Origin: Sarcina sp. DSM 11001
GTDB taxonomy: Bacteria; Bacillota; Clostridia; Lachnospirales; Lachnospiraceae
Assembly: GCF_900101015.1 (NCBI RefSeq)
Contig: NZ_FNFZ01000004.1
Coordinates: 121,749 to 185,748 of the forward strand
Reading direction: 5' to 3'
DNA: 64,000 bases
This document shows positions 8,415 to 16,891 of the stretch, piece by piece (position 1 is the first letter of the stretch; every line of letters starts with the position of its first letter). The notes under the pieces were generated by a model. It was given only the letters and a program-made list of their open reading frames with translations, was not told the origin of the DNA and ran no database searches. The position numbers and the translations under genes were made by a program.

Positions 8415-8433
8415 GTGGAATGCCCTCCTTCTT

Positions 8434-8497
8434 CTATAAGCCTTCTGTAAGCACTCTATAAGTCTTTTACAAGCATTCTATAAAGTCTTTCTATAAG
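8434..8497. repeat. 11-bp tandem array between nadD and yqeK
   Basis: CTATAAG or near copies start at 8434, 8445, 8456, 8467, 8478 and 8491, that is, five successive steps of 11, 11, 11, 11 and 13 bp. The units drift (CTGTAAG, TTACAAG) but the phase is kept. It ends just before the yqeK RBS. Confidence 0.85.
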
Positions 8498-8558
8498 CCA
8501 ATTCCATATGCTTTTAAGCCCGCAGAATAATACCCGGATCAGACTGCGTTGGATTCTC

Positions 8559-9203
8559 TCACTTGTAGATTCCTTTTTCTATTATATACCTTTCCACCCG
8601 TTCAGGCACGAGATAATGCACTGTTCTTCCGTTTTTGATACGGTTTCGTATATCGGTGGATGAAATACCGATTGCCGGTATTTCAAGGACATGAATATCC
8701 GCGCCGTAATCCTTTCGAAGCCTCTCAACTTCTTTCAAAAAAGCCTCTGTAGGGATCCCGTCCTCCCGGATTGCTGCCAGCAGCGTGCAGTCCGCGAAGA
8801 TCTGCTCCGGATTTTTCCAGGTCAGGATACTGAGTACAGTATCCGCGCCGACGATAAAAAAGTAGTGGTTTTCAGGGTTCTGCATACGAAGCTCTCGCAG
8901 GGTATCACAGGTATAGGTATTGCCGGGACGGTGGATCTCAAAATCCGATGCCGTAAAATGCGGGTTGTCCGATGCCGCCTCGCAGGTCATGGCATAGCGG
9001 ATCTCCGGAGGCAGAACCTTCTGTTCCCTATCATCCTTGAAGTAGGAATGTCCCGACGGCATGAGGAGGACCTCGTCCAGGTCAAAGGCATCATAAGCTG
9101 CTTCAGCAATGATCAGGTGGGCCATATGGATCGGATCAAAGGTCCCTCCGAGGAGCCCGACCCTGCGCTTAAGGCTTTCATCAGTCTGTTTCTTTTCTAT
9201 CAT
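8559..9203 (-). CDS. nadD: Nicotinate-nucleotide adenylyltransferase NadD
   Basis: A 214-residue nucleotidyltransferase that joins ATP and nicotinate mononucleotide to form deamido-NAD. Motifs are VGLLGGTFDPIHMAHL (ATP-binding GxFxPxHxxH) and the C-terminal GISSTDIRNRIKNGRTVHYL (SxTxxR type). It follows yhbY in the cluster and precedes yqeK. GGAGG lies 9 bases before the ATG. The roughly 15 residues before the first beta strand are slightly longer than in many homologues, which may mean a later start. Confidence 0.95.
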   Translation of the reverse strand: MIEKKQTDESLKRRVGLLGGTFDPIHMAHLIIAEAAYDAFDLDEVLLMPSGHSYFKDDREQKVLPPEIRYAMTCEAASDNPHFTASDFEIHRPGNTYTCDTLRELRMQNPENHYFFIVGADTVLSILTWKNPEQIFADCTLLAAIREDGIPTEAFLKEVERLRKDYGADIHVLEIPAIGISSTDIRNRIKNGRTVHYLVPERVERYIIEKGIYK

Positions 9204-9222
9204 CCGGCTTTTCCTCCCTGGA

Positions 9223-9528
9223 TCACTGTGTTTTTTTACGGGGCAGCACGATCACTGGTTTGTCCTGGAATGGTTTATAGAGAATGAATTTTCTGCCGAT
9301 GACGGTCACCAGTTCAGAACGAGAACGCTCCGCCAGAGTCTGCGCGCATTCACGGACATCCTCCAGAACGTTTTTCTGAACAGAACCCTTGATCAGTTCA
9401 TGTGTGTTGAAAGCTTCTTCCGCCGACTTGACGACTTCCGGCGTCACGCCCTGCATTCCCACCTGGACGATGGGGTCCAGGGAATTGGCCAGTCCGGTCA
9501 GGTAAGCTCTCTGTTTACTGGTAATCAT
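9223..9528 (-). CDS. yhbY: YhbY-type RNA-binding protein (CRM domain)
   Basis: A 101-residue single CRM-domain protein. MITSKQRAYLTGLANSLDP, the GVTPEVVKSAEEAFNTHELI segment and VIGRKFILYKP are typical. The family associates with pre-50S ribosomal particles, which fits the neighbours obg, rpmA and rsfS. AGGAGGAG precedes the ATG by 11 bases, and the gene ends 19 bp before nadD, so the two are co-transcribed. Confidence 0.93.
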   Translation of the reverse strand: MITSKQRAYLTGLANSLDPIVQVGMQGVTPEVVKSAEEAFNTHELIKGSVQKNVLEDVRECAQTLAERSRSELVTVIGRKFILYKPFQDKPVIVLPRKKTQ

Positions 9529-9601
9529 AGGAAAGGTGTCTCCTCCTGTATATAAGTATTTTACTGTATATATGTGAATTAATGTGGATTAAACAGGACA
9601 A

Positions 9602-10909
9602 TCAGTCGTAGAACTCAAATCCATGACCGTACAGACGGACAAAATCGCCCTCCTTGCAGCCCTGCCGGCGTAGTTCATCGATGATCCCGTTGTCCACAAG
9701 GAATTTCTGGAAAAACTGGAATCCCTTCTCGGTCTCCAGGTTTGTGTATCCCAGCATGCGTTCGATACGGGGACCCTCGACCTTGTATTCCTTTGATTTG
9801 GAATCATAAAAGACAGTAAAGGGAGCCTCCTCTTCTGCCAGTTCGATTTCAGGGTCATATTCCTGTTCATAGGTCACAGTCTGTCCGGGCATCTGTGAGA
9901 GAACCGTACTCACATGATAGAGGAGCTCACGGACACCCTGACCGGTCGCTGCGGATATGGGAAAGACTTCGATCCCCAGAGGTTCGCAGTAGGCGCGGAT
10001 CTCCTCTATGGGATCTGCGCCGGGATCCGCGCCGCCGTCCTCCTTCATGATCAGGTCACATTTGTTGGCGGCCACGATCTGTTTCCGGGAGGAAAGGTCG
10101 ATCCTGTATCGGGCAAGCTCTCTGTTGATGGCCATCATATCTTCGATCGGATCCCTGCCTTCTGTTCCCGCCGCATCCACGACATGGATGAGGATCCTCG
10201 TGCGCTCGAGGTGAGCCAGGAATTCGTGGCCCAGTCCGGCTCCGTCCGCGGCGCCTTCGATCAGGCCAGGGATATCGGCCATGACAAAACCTGGTGCGTC
10301 TTCCAGATCAACGACGCCCAGAATGGGCTGCAGGGTCGTGAAATGATAGTTGGCGATCCGGGGTTTGGCATTGCTGGACATGGACAGAAGGGTGGATTTG
10401 CCAACATTGGGGAAACCCACCAGGCCTACATCGGCGATCAGCTTGAGCTCCAGCAGCAGTTCCAGCGACCTGGAAGGCTGTCCGGGCTGGGCGTACTTGG
10501 GTGCCTGCATGGTGGAGGTGGCATAGTGCATGTTGCCGTTTCCGCCACGCCCTCCTCTGAGGATCACATATCTGCGCATGTCTCCGGACATGTCCACGAT
10601 GACCTTTCCGGAATTGGCTTCCCGGATCACTGTGCCCTCCGGCACCTTGATCTCGATATCACTGCCTTTTTTGCCGGCCATTCTCTTTTTTTTGCCGTCT
10701 TCCCCGTGCTGGGCGGCATACTTGCGCACATGTCTGAAATCCGTGAGCGTATTGAGGCCTTCGTCCACGACAAAGACGACATCTCCGCCTTTTCCTCCGT
10801 CGCCGCCGTCGGGTCCGCCTGCCGGCACATATTTTTCCCTGCGGAAGGAGACATGTCCGTCCCCGCCCTTTCCGCTGCTGACTATGATTCTGGCTTTATC
10901 GATAAACAT
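9602..10909 (-). CDS. obg: GTPase Obg (CgtA)
   Basis: A 435-residue GTPase of 50S assembly and the stress response. It has the glycine-rich Obg fold at 1-157 (GGPDGGDGGKGGDV), a G domain with P-loop GFPNVGKS, switch motif DIPGLIEGA and NKCD, and a C-terminal OCT domain of about 85 residues (ERMLGYTNLETEKGFQFFQK), an extension common in Firmicutes. The frame is open 114 bases further upstream, but homologues start MFIDKARI, so the ATG at 10907-10909 is used; GAGAGGAG lies 13 bases before it, rather far. It is separated from rpmA by a terminator and so probably has its own promoter. Confidence 0.96.
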   Translation of the reverse strand: MFIDKARIIVSSGKGGDGHVSFRREKYVPAGGPDGGDGGKGGDVVFVVDEGLNTLTDFRHVRKYAAQHGEDGKKKRMAGKKGSDIEIKVPEGTVIREANSGKVIVDMSGDMRRYVILRGGRGGNGNMHYATSTMQAPKYAQPGQPSRSLELLLELKLIADVGLVGFPNVGKSTLLSMSSNAKPRIANYHFTTLQPILGVVDLEDAPGFVMADIPGLIEGAADGAGLGHEFLAHLERTRILIHVVDAAGTEGRDPIEDMMAINRELARYRIDLSSRKQIVAANKCDLIMKEDGGADPGADPIEEIRAYCEPLGIEVFPISAATGQGVRELLYHVSTVLSQMPGQTVTYEQEYDPEIELAEEEAPFTVFYDSKSKEYKVEGPRIERMLGYTNLETEKGFQFFQKFLVDNGIIDELRRQGCKEGDFVRLYGHGFEFYD

Positions 10910-11106
10910 GTACTGTGGTCTACTCCTCTCGGAAAATGTAATTGCGGAATATTCAAAGATAATATCCAGGATGATTTGTGATATTGTCTCATAATATTTT
11001 GCGATAGTATCGCAGGATAGCATTTGATAGTATCGCCGGATATAATTACAATCGATTCTGCAGATAGATTATAAGATTGATAAAGATGTAAAATGTAACA
11101 GACAAA

Positions 11107-11147
11107 GAGCCCCGGGCAGAATGGTAGTGTATTCTGCCTGGAGCCCT
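11107..11147 (-). terminator. Terminator of the rplU-prp-rpmA operon
   Basis: A strong hairpin with GGGCAGAAT (11114-11122) pairing with ATTCTGCCT (11131-11139), extended by outer GAGC/GCTC-type pairs. On minus it is followed by CTCTTTGTCTG. It lies about 90 bp after the rpmA stop. Confidence 0.75.
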
Positions 11148-11234
11148 CTCTTTTACAGATCATCGTACTGTTCAGGATCTCTTCCGGTCTGTGGATAATA
11201 ATAAATCAACAGACAGTTTTTCCTGAGATACAGA

Positions 11235-11543
11235 TTAAGCCTCCTGCTCCACAGCCTCTGCTGCCTCTACAGGATGAACGGATGCTCTCTTCCTGAATTT
11301 GCCGAAACGCTCGAAACGAAGGATACCGTCTTTAAGAGCATAAAGAGTATCGTCTCCGCCGATGCCGACATTGAGGCCGGGATGGATGTGTGTGCCGCGC
11401 TGTCTGTAAAGGATGTTGCCGGCCTTTACAAACTGGCCATCTGCCCTTTTAGCACCCAGGCGCTTGGAATTGGAATCACGACCGTTCTTGGTGGAGCCCA
11501 TTCCTTTTTTATGTGCGAAGAACTGAAGATTTAAATTCATCAT
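11235..11543 (-). CDS. rpmA: 50S ribosomal protein L27, precursor form
   Basis: A 102-residue bL27. Unlike the Gram-negative protein, it carries the Firmicutes N-terminal extension MMNLNLQFF in front of [17 protein letters not shown]. In Staphylococcus aureus the protease Prp removes this extension between the second F and A, which exposes the N-terminal tail that reaches the peptidyl transferase centre. The prp gene lies 3 bp upstream, as expected. AAGGAGG is 8 bases before the first of two tandem ATG codons. The C-terminal [10 protein letters not shown] is a short acidic tail not found in all homologues. Confidence 0.97.
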   Translation of the reverse strand: MMNLNLQFFAHKKGMGSTKNGRDSNSKRLGAKRADGQFVKAGNILYRQRGTHIHPGLNVGIGGDDTLYALKDGILRFERFGKFRKRASVHPVEAAEAVEQEA

Positions 11544-11546
11544 GGT

Positions 11547-11879
11547 TCATTCCTCCTTGAGATTGATAACGAGATAGTCCCCGCCGTATGTCTCCCTGAC
11601 TGAACGCAGTCCCAGAAGCATGCTGTCGACGAGGAGCGCAGCCTTTTCATCAGGGGGAGCTTCAAAACGGCAGCTGAGATCGCCGCCCTCTTCTGCCCAG
11701 GCATAAGTAATTTGTGCCCCGGTGAGTGTTTCGAGGCTGTTGACCGTATTGATGACAAGCATCGAGATGGCGGAGCAGATGATATCTTCTCCCTCCTGCG
11801 CATTGTCATCGGCATGGCCGTAACACTCAAAACCCAGATAACGCCCCTCTTTATCCCTGATAATGTCTACAACTGTCAT
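11547..11879 (-). CDS. prp: Ribosomal-processing cysteine protease Prp
   Basis: A 110-residue protease of the Prp (YsxB, DUF464) family. The catalytic His and Cys lie in the conserved CYGHAD and GEDIICSAISMLVINT segments. It cleaves the N-terminal extension of L27, encoded by the next gene. Placement between rplU and rpmA is the classic Firmicutes arrangement. It starts 9 bp after the rplU stop with no strong ribosome binding site, which suggests translational coupling. Confidence 0.95.
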   Translation of the reverse strand: MTVVDIIRDKEGRYLGFECYGHADDNAQEGEDIICSAISMLVINTVNSLETLTGAQITYAWAEEGGDLSCRFEAPPDEKAALLVDSMLLGLRSVRETYGGDYLVINLKEE

Positions 11880-11888
11880 AAGATCAGA

Positions 11889-12194
11889 TCATGCGTTGAT
11901 CTTGTCGATCTTGACGCGGGTAAAGAGCTGGCGATGGCCGTTCTTTTTGTGATAGCCGGTCTTCCTCTTATATCTGTAGACGACGACCTTTCTCGCTTTG
12001 CCCTGCTCCATGACAGTTCCCGTTACTGTCGCGCCTGCGACATCTCCGGCGACCTTGAGGGTGTCACCGCCGACGGCCAGAACGTTGTCAAAAGTGACTT
12101 CCGCGCCTGCATCAGCTGCGATCTTCTCAACATCGATCACATCGCCTTCGGAAACTTTGTACTGCTTTCCACCGGTTGCAATAATAGCATACAT
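11889..12194 (-). CDS. rplU: 50S ribosomal protein L21
   Basis: A 101-residue bL21. It begins [14 protein letters not shown] and ends [14 protein letters not shown], both diagnostic. The start is fixed by AAGGAGG 8 bases before the ATG; a longer in-frame reading upstream has no support. It is the first gene of rplU-prp-rpmA, with a strong promoter about 250 nt upstream and a structured leader that may mediate autoregulation. Confidence 0.97.
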   Translation of the reverse strand: MYAIIATGGKQYKVSEGDVIDVEKIAADAGAEVTFDNVLAVGGDTLKVAGDVAGATVTGTVMEQGKARKVVVYRYKRKTGYHKKNGHRQLFTRVKIDKINA

Positions 12195-12445
12195 ATCAGG
12201 TACCTCCTTCTTCTTTAAAAAAACTCGCTGATTACGGCGTCCTGTCCGCGTCCCGTCCGGATCCCGTGAGAAGGATCTCTGACATTGTCCGCGGCAGGAA
12301 CTTCGCTTTTTGCAGGAGCTGCAGTACCAGACAGCAGCTGCACCGGCAGTTCCCGTCCTCATTCTTCTGCACTGCTGCGTCACTGTTCAAAACACAGCTG
12401 CAGAAAATGCGGACATGACCACAAAAGCCTCATCAAGCGGCATAC
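12195..12445 (-). promoter_or_regulatory. Long 5' leader of rplU, possible L21-type regulatory leader
   Basis: About 250 nt separate the promoter from the rplU ATG, with no open gene. The leader has several short complementary blocks built on GCAGCTG/CAGCTGC (about 12310-12345 and 12410-12416). L21 leader RNAs are known upstream of rplU in Firmicutes, but I cannot confirm that this folds into that motif. Confidence 0.4.
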
Positions 12446-12451
12446 TCATGT

Positions 12452-12480
12452 AAAATAGCAGACAAATATGGTTTTGTCAA
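12452..12480 (-). promoter_or_regulatory. Promoter of rplU-prp-rpmA
   Basis: On minus, -35 TTGACA (12475-12480), 17-bp spacer, -10 TATTTT (12452-12457). It begins only 11 bp after the end of hisIE, with no terminator between, so his transcripts may read into the ribosomal operon. Confidence 0.75.
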
Positions 12481-12490
12481 TATGATATTT

Positions 12491-13849
12491 TTATCCTTTT
12501 TTCTGCCTGCGGATCAGCTCTCTGGTGATATCCTCCCAGTCCACGCCCTTTTCTGCCATGACGACTTCGAGATGATAGAGGTAATCGGCGATCTCATAGA
12601 TGATCTCGTTTTCACCGGGATTTTTTGCCGCTATGATGATCTCTGTGTTTTCCTCTCCGAGCTTTTTGAGCATCTTGTCCAGGCCTTTGTCAAAGAGATA
12701 GTTAGTATAGGAGCCTTCCCTGGGGTTCTTTTTGCGCTCGATTATGGTCGCATAGTCTTCGCTGAGGACATCGGATGCCTGACCGCGGCGGGCAGTCATT
12801 TTTGCGGCTCTGGTCTGCTGAACCTCATTGAAAAAGCAGGAGTGGCTGCCGGTGTGGCAGGCGGCGCCAATCTGGACGACTCTGGCCAGGAGGGTGTCCA
12901 TGTCGCAGTCTCCGTAGAGAGAGCGGACGTACTGGAAGTGGCCGCTGGTCTCACCCTTGATCCAGAGAGATTTGCGGCTCCTGGAGTAATAGGTCATCCT
13001 GCCTGTCTCTACGGTCAGGCGGTAGGCTTCTTCATTCATGTAGGCGACCATGAGGACCTGGTCTGTTCCCTCCTCCTGGACGACTACCGGAAGGAGGCCG
13101 TCGGGGCCCTTTTTGAAATCCCCCCAGGCAAAAGCCGCCTCCGCTTTCTGTTCCATGCTGATCCCGGCATCTTCGCAGAAGACACGGGCGCGGCTGACAG
13201 CGTCTTTTCCCTCCGCCATCAGGATGTTGACTCCTTCACCTGAAACTCCTTCGATCTGGTCCCCGGAGAGCTGGCCTGCGATGGCCCGGGCGGCAGGGTC
13301 ACTCACAAGAGAGATAACTGGAAGGGGGATGGCCGGTTCGTTTCCGGATACGTTTTCAGCTCCGGCTTCCTCCTGTGTCTGCGCCTCATTCTCCGCGTCC
13401 AGAAGGATCCGGGCTGAGATCCAGGGGGTAAGCTTGTCCCACTGGATAGAGGAGGACTCTGTTGTCTTGTAGCATCCGGCGATCCGGTCCTTTCCAAATC
13501 TCTCACTGACCTCCCTTGCCAGAATGCAGTTGCTCTCTCTGGACAGGTTCAGAGCGGCGAGCTCACAGCCGGCATAGATGAGCTTTTTGACGTCCTCCAT
13601 ACGCCGGATATTGCCGGCACCGATGACCGGCACTTCGTTCTCCTCACAGATCCTTCGGATCAGGTCGATCGCGGCATCGTGGTCAGCGTCTTTTTTGGAA
13701 CGGTCAAAGAGGATCAGACCGTCGGCTCCCGCTTCAACATAGGAAGCAGCCAGAGCAGCCGGATCTTCGCTGATCACTTCATCATTGTCAAAGCCCTTCA
13801 CGGCCTTTCCGTGGAGGAGCCAGAGGCAGGGATAAAAGCCTTTAGTCAT
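12491..13849 (-). CDS. hisIE: HisIE (phosphoribosyl-AMP cyclohydrolase / phosphoribosyl-ATP pyrophosphatase) with an N-terminal degenerate HisF-like domain
   Basis: A 452-residue fusion; a plain HisIE is about 200 to 230. Residues 250-345 are the cyclohydrolase HisI ([18 protein letters not shown], the metal motif DCDMD at 313-317, and Cys331 and Cys338). Residues 365-450 are the pyrophosphohydrolase HisE ([28 protein letters not shown]). Residues 4-225 resemble the first part of HisF ([34 protein letters not shown]), but the catalytic Asp of HisF (CLDV) is Trp10 here, and the second half of the barrel is barely recognisable. It is therefore probably a non-catalytic domain. AAGGGAG lies 7 bases before the chosen ATG. 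It is the last gene of the his operon. Confidence 0.88.
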   Translation of the reverse strand: MTKGFYPCLWLLHGKAVKGFDNDEVISEDPAALAASYVEAGADGLILFDRSKKDADHDAAIDLIRRICEENEVPVIGAGNIRRMEDVKKLIYAGCELAALNLSRESNCILAREVSERFGKDRIAGCYKTTESSSIQWDKLTPWISARILLDAENEAQTQEEAGAENVSGNEPAIPLPVISLVSDPAARAIAGQLSGDQIEGVSGEGVNILMAEGKDAVSRARVFCEDAGISMEQKAEAAFAWGDFKKGPDGLLPVVVQEEGTDQVLMVAYMNEEAYRLTVETGRMTYYSRSRKSLWIKGETSGHFQYVRSLYGDCDMDTLLARVVQIGAACHTGSHSCFFNEVQQTRAAKMTARRGQASDVLSEDYATIIERKKNPREGSYTNYLFDKGLDKMLKKLGEENTEIIIAAKNPGENEIIYEIADYLYHLEVVMAEKGVDWEDITRELIRRQKKG

Positions 13850-13880
13850 TATCATTCTCCCTTTTAAAAAACTCTTATTC

Positions 13881-13921
13881 AAGACTCGCTCGCGAGTCTT
13901 GCACCCATGCGAAGCATGGGT
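13881..13921. repeat. Two adjacent perfect hairpins between hisB and hisIE (REP-like)
   Basis: AAGACTCG, loop CTCG, CGAGTCTT (13881-13900), then two bases and ACCCATGC, loop GAA, GCATGGGT (13903-13921). There is no T-tract, so this does not look like a terminator. The paired palindromes resemble dispersed REP-type elements. Confidence 0.7.
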
Positions 13922-14004
13922 TCACGCCTGCGAGTTTCCCTTATGCGCGTTTATCCCACGTCTGAAGACACGGATATTACGCGATGAAGAATAAACCAGC
14001 CGGT

Positions 14005-14592
14005 TCACAGACAGCCCTTGGTGCTCAGCACATCCTCGATCCGCGGATCTTTTCCTGTCGCCTGATCAAGCGCTCTTGCAAAAGCCTTGAACATGGCTTC
14101 GATGATATGGTGGTCGTTGTCTCCTGACAGGATCCGGAAGTGGAGGTTCATGGAAGCGGCATAGGAAACAGAATAGAAGAACTCTTTTACGAGCTGTGTG
14201 TCAAATTCTCCTACCATTGGCGAGTGGAAATCTGCTCCGTCCATGACAAAATACGGTCTTCCGCACAGGTCAACAGCGCAGAGTACCAGCGCTTCATCCA
14301 TGGGAAGGATCGAAGATCCGTATCTGCGGATCCCGGCCTTGTCGCCGACCGCTTCCGCGACCGCCTTTCCCAGAACAATGCCGGTGTCCTCTACAAGATG
14401 GTGGCCGTCTACTTCAAGATCCCCTTTGGCATCGACTTCAAGATCGAACATGCCGTGCCTTGCGAAGGCATTAAGCATGTGATCAAAAAAACCGATCCCG
14501 GTGCTGATCTCAGCTTTTCCCTTGCCGTCGAGCTCAAGCCCGATCGTGATCTGTGTCTCGCCGGTCCGGCGGCTGATGGAGGCATTTCTCAT
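14005..14592 (-). CDS. hisB: Imidazoleglycerol-phosphate dehydratase HisB
   Basis: A 195-residue monofunctional dehydratase of histidine synthesis (step 6). The metal-binding repeats GFFDHMLNAFARHG, DGHHLVEDTGI and GDNDHHIIEA are intact. The frame is open 48 bases upstream, but GGAG lies 9 bases before this ATG and the length fits the family. It follows hisD in the operon; the 170-bp gap contains drifted copies of the hisD 3' end. Confidence 0.96.
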   Translation of the reverse strand: MRNASISRRTGETQITIGLELDGKGKAEISTGIGFFDHMLNAFARHGMFDLEVDAKGDLEVDGHHLVEDTGIVLGKAVAEAVGDKAGIRRYGSSILPMDEALVLCAVDLCGRPYFVMDGADFHSPMVGEFDTQLVKEFFYSVSYAASMNLHFRILSGDNDHHIIEAMFKAFARALDQATGKDPRIEDVLSTKGCL

Positions 14593-14702
14593 AGTGTTTT
14601 GCTCCAATTCCCTTTCTTCTGTCTCGTTCGAATATCTCATTCGAAAATGATCATTTGAAGTGTATTTTCGGAATTAATCAGAATATGCCATTCGAAATTT
14701 AC

Positions 14703-14777
14703 TATCCGAAATGGTTATTTAAACAGTATCTAAAACGATGATTTGAATCCCTTATCCAAAACTGTTATTCAAAGCGC
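14703..14777. repeat. 25-bp degenerate repeats built from the 3' end of hisD
   Basis: On plus, three successive units start with TATC at 14703, 14727 and 14753 (steps of 24 and 26 bp). The third contains the hisD stop codon (complement of TTATTCAAAGCGC at 14765-14777). Further drifted copies seem to run to about 14641. Confidence 0.65.
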
Positions 14778-16063
14778 ACACGGATGGAATTGGCATGCGC
14801 GCGCAGCCCTTCGTTTTCCGCAAAGATTTCTATATCCTCATGGACCCTGGAGAGAGCTGCCTTTGAATAAGAAATGATGCTGGTCTTTTTCACAAAGGCA
14901 TCAATTCCCAACGGGGAGAAGAATCTGGCTGTTCCGTTTGTCGGCAGGATATGGTTGGGACCGGCATAATAGTCTCCGAGAGGTTCCGAAGAATAGCTTC
15001 CCAGGAAGATAGCACCGGCATTTTTGATCCCGGTCATGACCTCGAAAGGATTCTCCGTGATGATCTCAAGGTGCTCAGAGGCAATGACATTCGCGGCATC
15101 GATGAGATCGTCAATGGATTCTCCAACAAAAATATATCCATAGCTGTCGATCGACTGGCAGATGATCTCTTTGCGGGGAAGCTCCTCGATCATCTGATCG
15201 ATCTGGACGGCGACCTTTTCCGCCAGCTGAGGATCCGTTGTCAGGAGGATGGCACTGGCCATGGGATCGTGCTCTGCCTGAGACAGGAGGTCAGCCGCGA
15301 CATAACGGGGATTGGCGGTATGGTCGGCGATCACCAGAATCTCGCTGGGACCGGCAACGGAGTCGATCCCGGTCACTCCGAAGCAGGCTTTTTTCGCCAG
15401 GGCGACAAAGATATTGCCTGGTCCGGTGATCTTGTCCACACGGGGAATGGTCTCCGTGCCATAGGCCAGCGCGGCGATCGCCTGGGCGCCGCCCACCTTG
15501 TAGATCTCATCCGCACCGGCGATGTCCGCCGCAACGATCGTTCCCGCGGCGGCCTTTCCGGAGGCATCCGGAGGCGTGGCGATGACGATCCTCTCGACAC
15601 CCGCCACTTTGGCGGGGATCACATTCATCAGGACACTGGAGGGGTAGACCGCCCTTCCTCCCGGCACATAACAGCCGGAAGTCTCGATCGGAGTCACCTT
15701 CTGGCCCAGGATAGTGCCGTCCCCGGATGTCGTGATCCAGCTCTGGGTGACCTGTTTTTCGTGATAAGCCCGGATATTGGCCGCAGAGCGCCGGATCACC
15801 TCCACAAAAGCGGGATCAAGTATTCCGTAGGCCTCTTCGATCTCCTGCCGGCTGACCCGGATGGAATCCCTGTCCAGCCGGCACCTGTCAAATTTTTCCT
15901 CCAGTTCAAAGACTGCTTTATCACCGCGGGCGCGGACATCTTCTATGATCTGCCGCACCGTCTCTTCATATTCGGAATACCCGGCAGGGCTCCTCCCCAG
16001 GAGCGCCTCGAGGGCACCTTTCCGGGAGTCTCCAGTCAGTTTCATGATTCTCATACGGGCCAA
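14765..16063 (-). CDS. hisD: Histidinol dehydrogenase HisD
   Basis: A 432-residue zinc enzyme that oxidises L-histidinol to histidine in two NAD-dependent steps. Diagnostic segments are ETSGCYVPGGRAVYPSSVLM, KITGPGNIFVALAKK, GPSEILVIAD and DLLSQAEHDP, and the C-terminal PLGIDAFVKKTSII. The start is uncertain: GGGAGGAG lies 7 bases before a TTG (16061-16063) but 16 before the ATG at 16052-16054. I prefer the TTG; the ATG form would be 429 residues. It is the third gene of the his operon. Confidence 0.95.
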   Translation of the reverse strand: MARMRIMKLTGDSRKGALEALLGRSPAGYSEYEETVRQIIEDVRARGDKAVFELEEKFDRCRLDRDSIRVSRQEIEEAYGILDPAFVEVIRRSAANIRAYHEKQVTQSWITTSGDGTILGQKVTPIETSGCYVPGGRAVYPSSVLMNVIPAKVAGVERIVIATPPDASGKAAAGTIVAADIAGADEIYKVGGAQAIAALAYGTETIPRVDKITGPGNIFVALAKKACFGVTGIDSVAGPSEILVIADHTANPRYVAADLLSQAEHDPMASAILLTTDPQLAEKVAVQIDQMIEELPRKEIICQSIDSYGYIFVGESIDDLIDAANVIASEHLEIITENPFEVMTGIKNAGAIFLGSYSSEPLGDYYAGPNHILPTNGTARFFSPLGIDAFVKKTSIISYSKAALSRVHEDIEIFAENEGLRAHANSIRVRFE

Positions 16064-16237
16064 AACAGTTCTCCTCCCTGCCGGGAAATCGCATCCCGGC
16101 ATCAATGCACAACGTTTATACTTATGATTATTATGTGATTATTATGGTTATTAATTGTGATTATTAATTAATCATTAATCTCCTGACATTGTCTCACAGA
16201 CGGCAGGTTATTCCGCGGGTCCTAAGTTACGGTATGC

Positions 16238-16879
16238 CTATTCGACGACACAGTCCCGCAGCCGGTCGATCATCTCACGGATCCTGGCTGTCTTCATCTG
16301 CATGGAGACAGGATTGACGATCATCCTGGCCGAAAGAGGACAGACCTCCTCCAGTACATTGAGACGATTGGCGCGAAGGGTCGAACCTGTCTCAACGATA
16401 TCCACGATCACGTCGGCCAGTTCCACGATCGGGCCGAGCTCGACGGATCCGTTGAGCTTGATGATATCGACGGTCTGGTGTTTTCTGTTGTAAAAATAAT
16501 CCCTGGCAATATTGGGGTATTTGGAGGCAACGCGGATCATCTCATGGTGTTTGAGCAGGTCTTCCGCCTCAGGAGGTCCCGCCACACACATGGTACATTT
16601 ACCGAAGCCCAGGTCCAGTACCTCATGGCACCTGCGCTGTTCCTCCATGATGATATCCGATCCGACGATCCCGATGTCCGCCGCTCCGTATTCCACATAT
16701 GTCGGCACATCAGGTCCCTTGGAAAGGAAAAAGCGGAGGCGCTGTTCTTCATTGGTAAAGATCAGCTTACGGGATTTTTTGTCCTTGAGTTCCTCGCAGA
16801 AATAACCTGCTTTTTCAAACAGTTCCATGGTCTGGCCGGCCAGCCGGCCCTTTGTCAGGGCTATCGTAAGGTATTGCAT
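16238..16879 (-). CDS. hisG: ATP phosphoribosyltransferase, short form (HisG_S)
   Basis: A 213-residue catalytic subunit for the first step of histidine synthesis. Typical segments are MQYLTIALTKGRLAGQTMEL, YGAADIGIVGSDI and DVIVDIVETGSTLRANRL (phosphoribosyl-binding). It lacks the C-terminal regulatory domain of the long form and so needs HisZ, encoded 12 bp upstream, for activity and feedback inhibition by histidine. Confidence 0.97.
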   Translation of the reverse strand: MQYLTIALTKGRLAGQTMELFEKAGYFCEELKDKKSRKLIFTNEEQRLRFFLSKGPDVPTYVEYGAADIGIVGSDIIMEEQRRCHEVLDLGFGKCTMCVAGPPEAEDLLKHHEMIRVASKYPNIARDYFYNRKHQTVDIIKLNGSVELGPIVELADVIVDIVETGSTLRANRLNVLEEVCPLSARMIVNPVSMQMKTARIREMIDRLRDCVVE

Positions 16880-16891
16880 AATATTGATCCC

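Noticed and set aside
9602..11023. Longer Obg reading starting at 11023
   Set aside because: The additional 38 residues have no similarity to Obg and no ribosome binding site; homologues begin at MFIDKARI.
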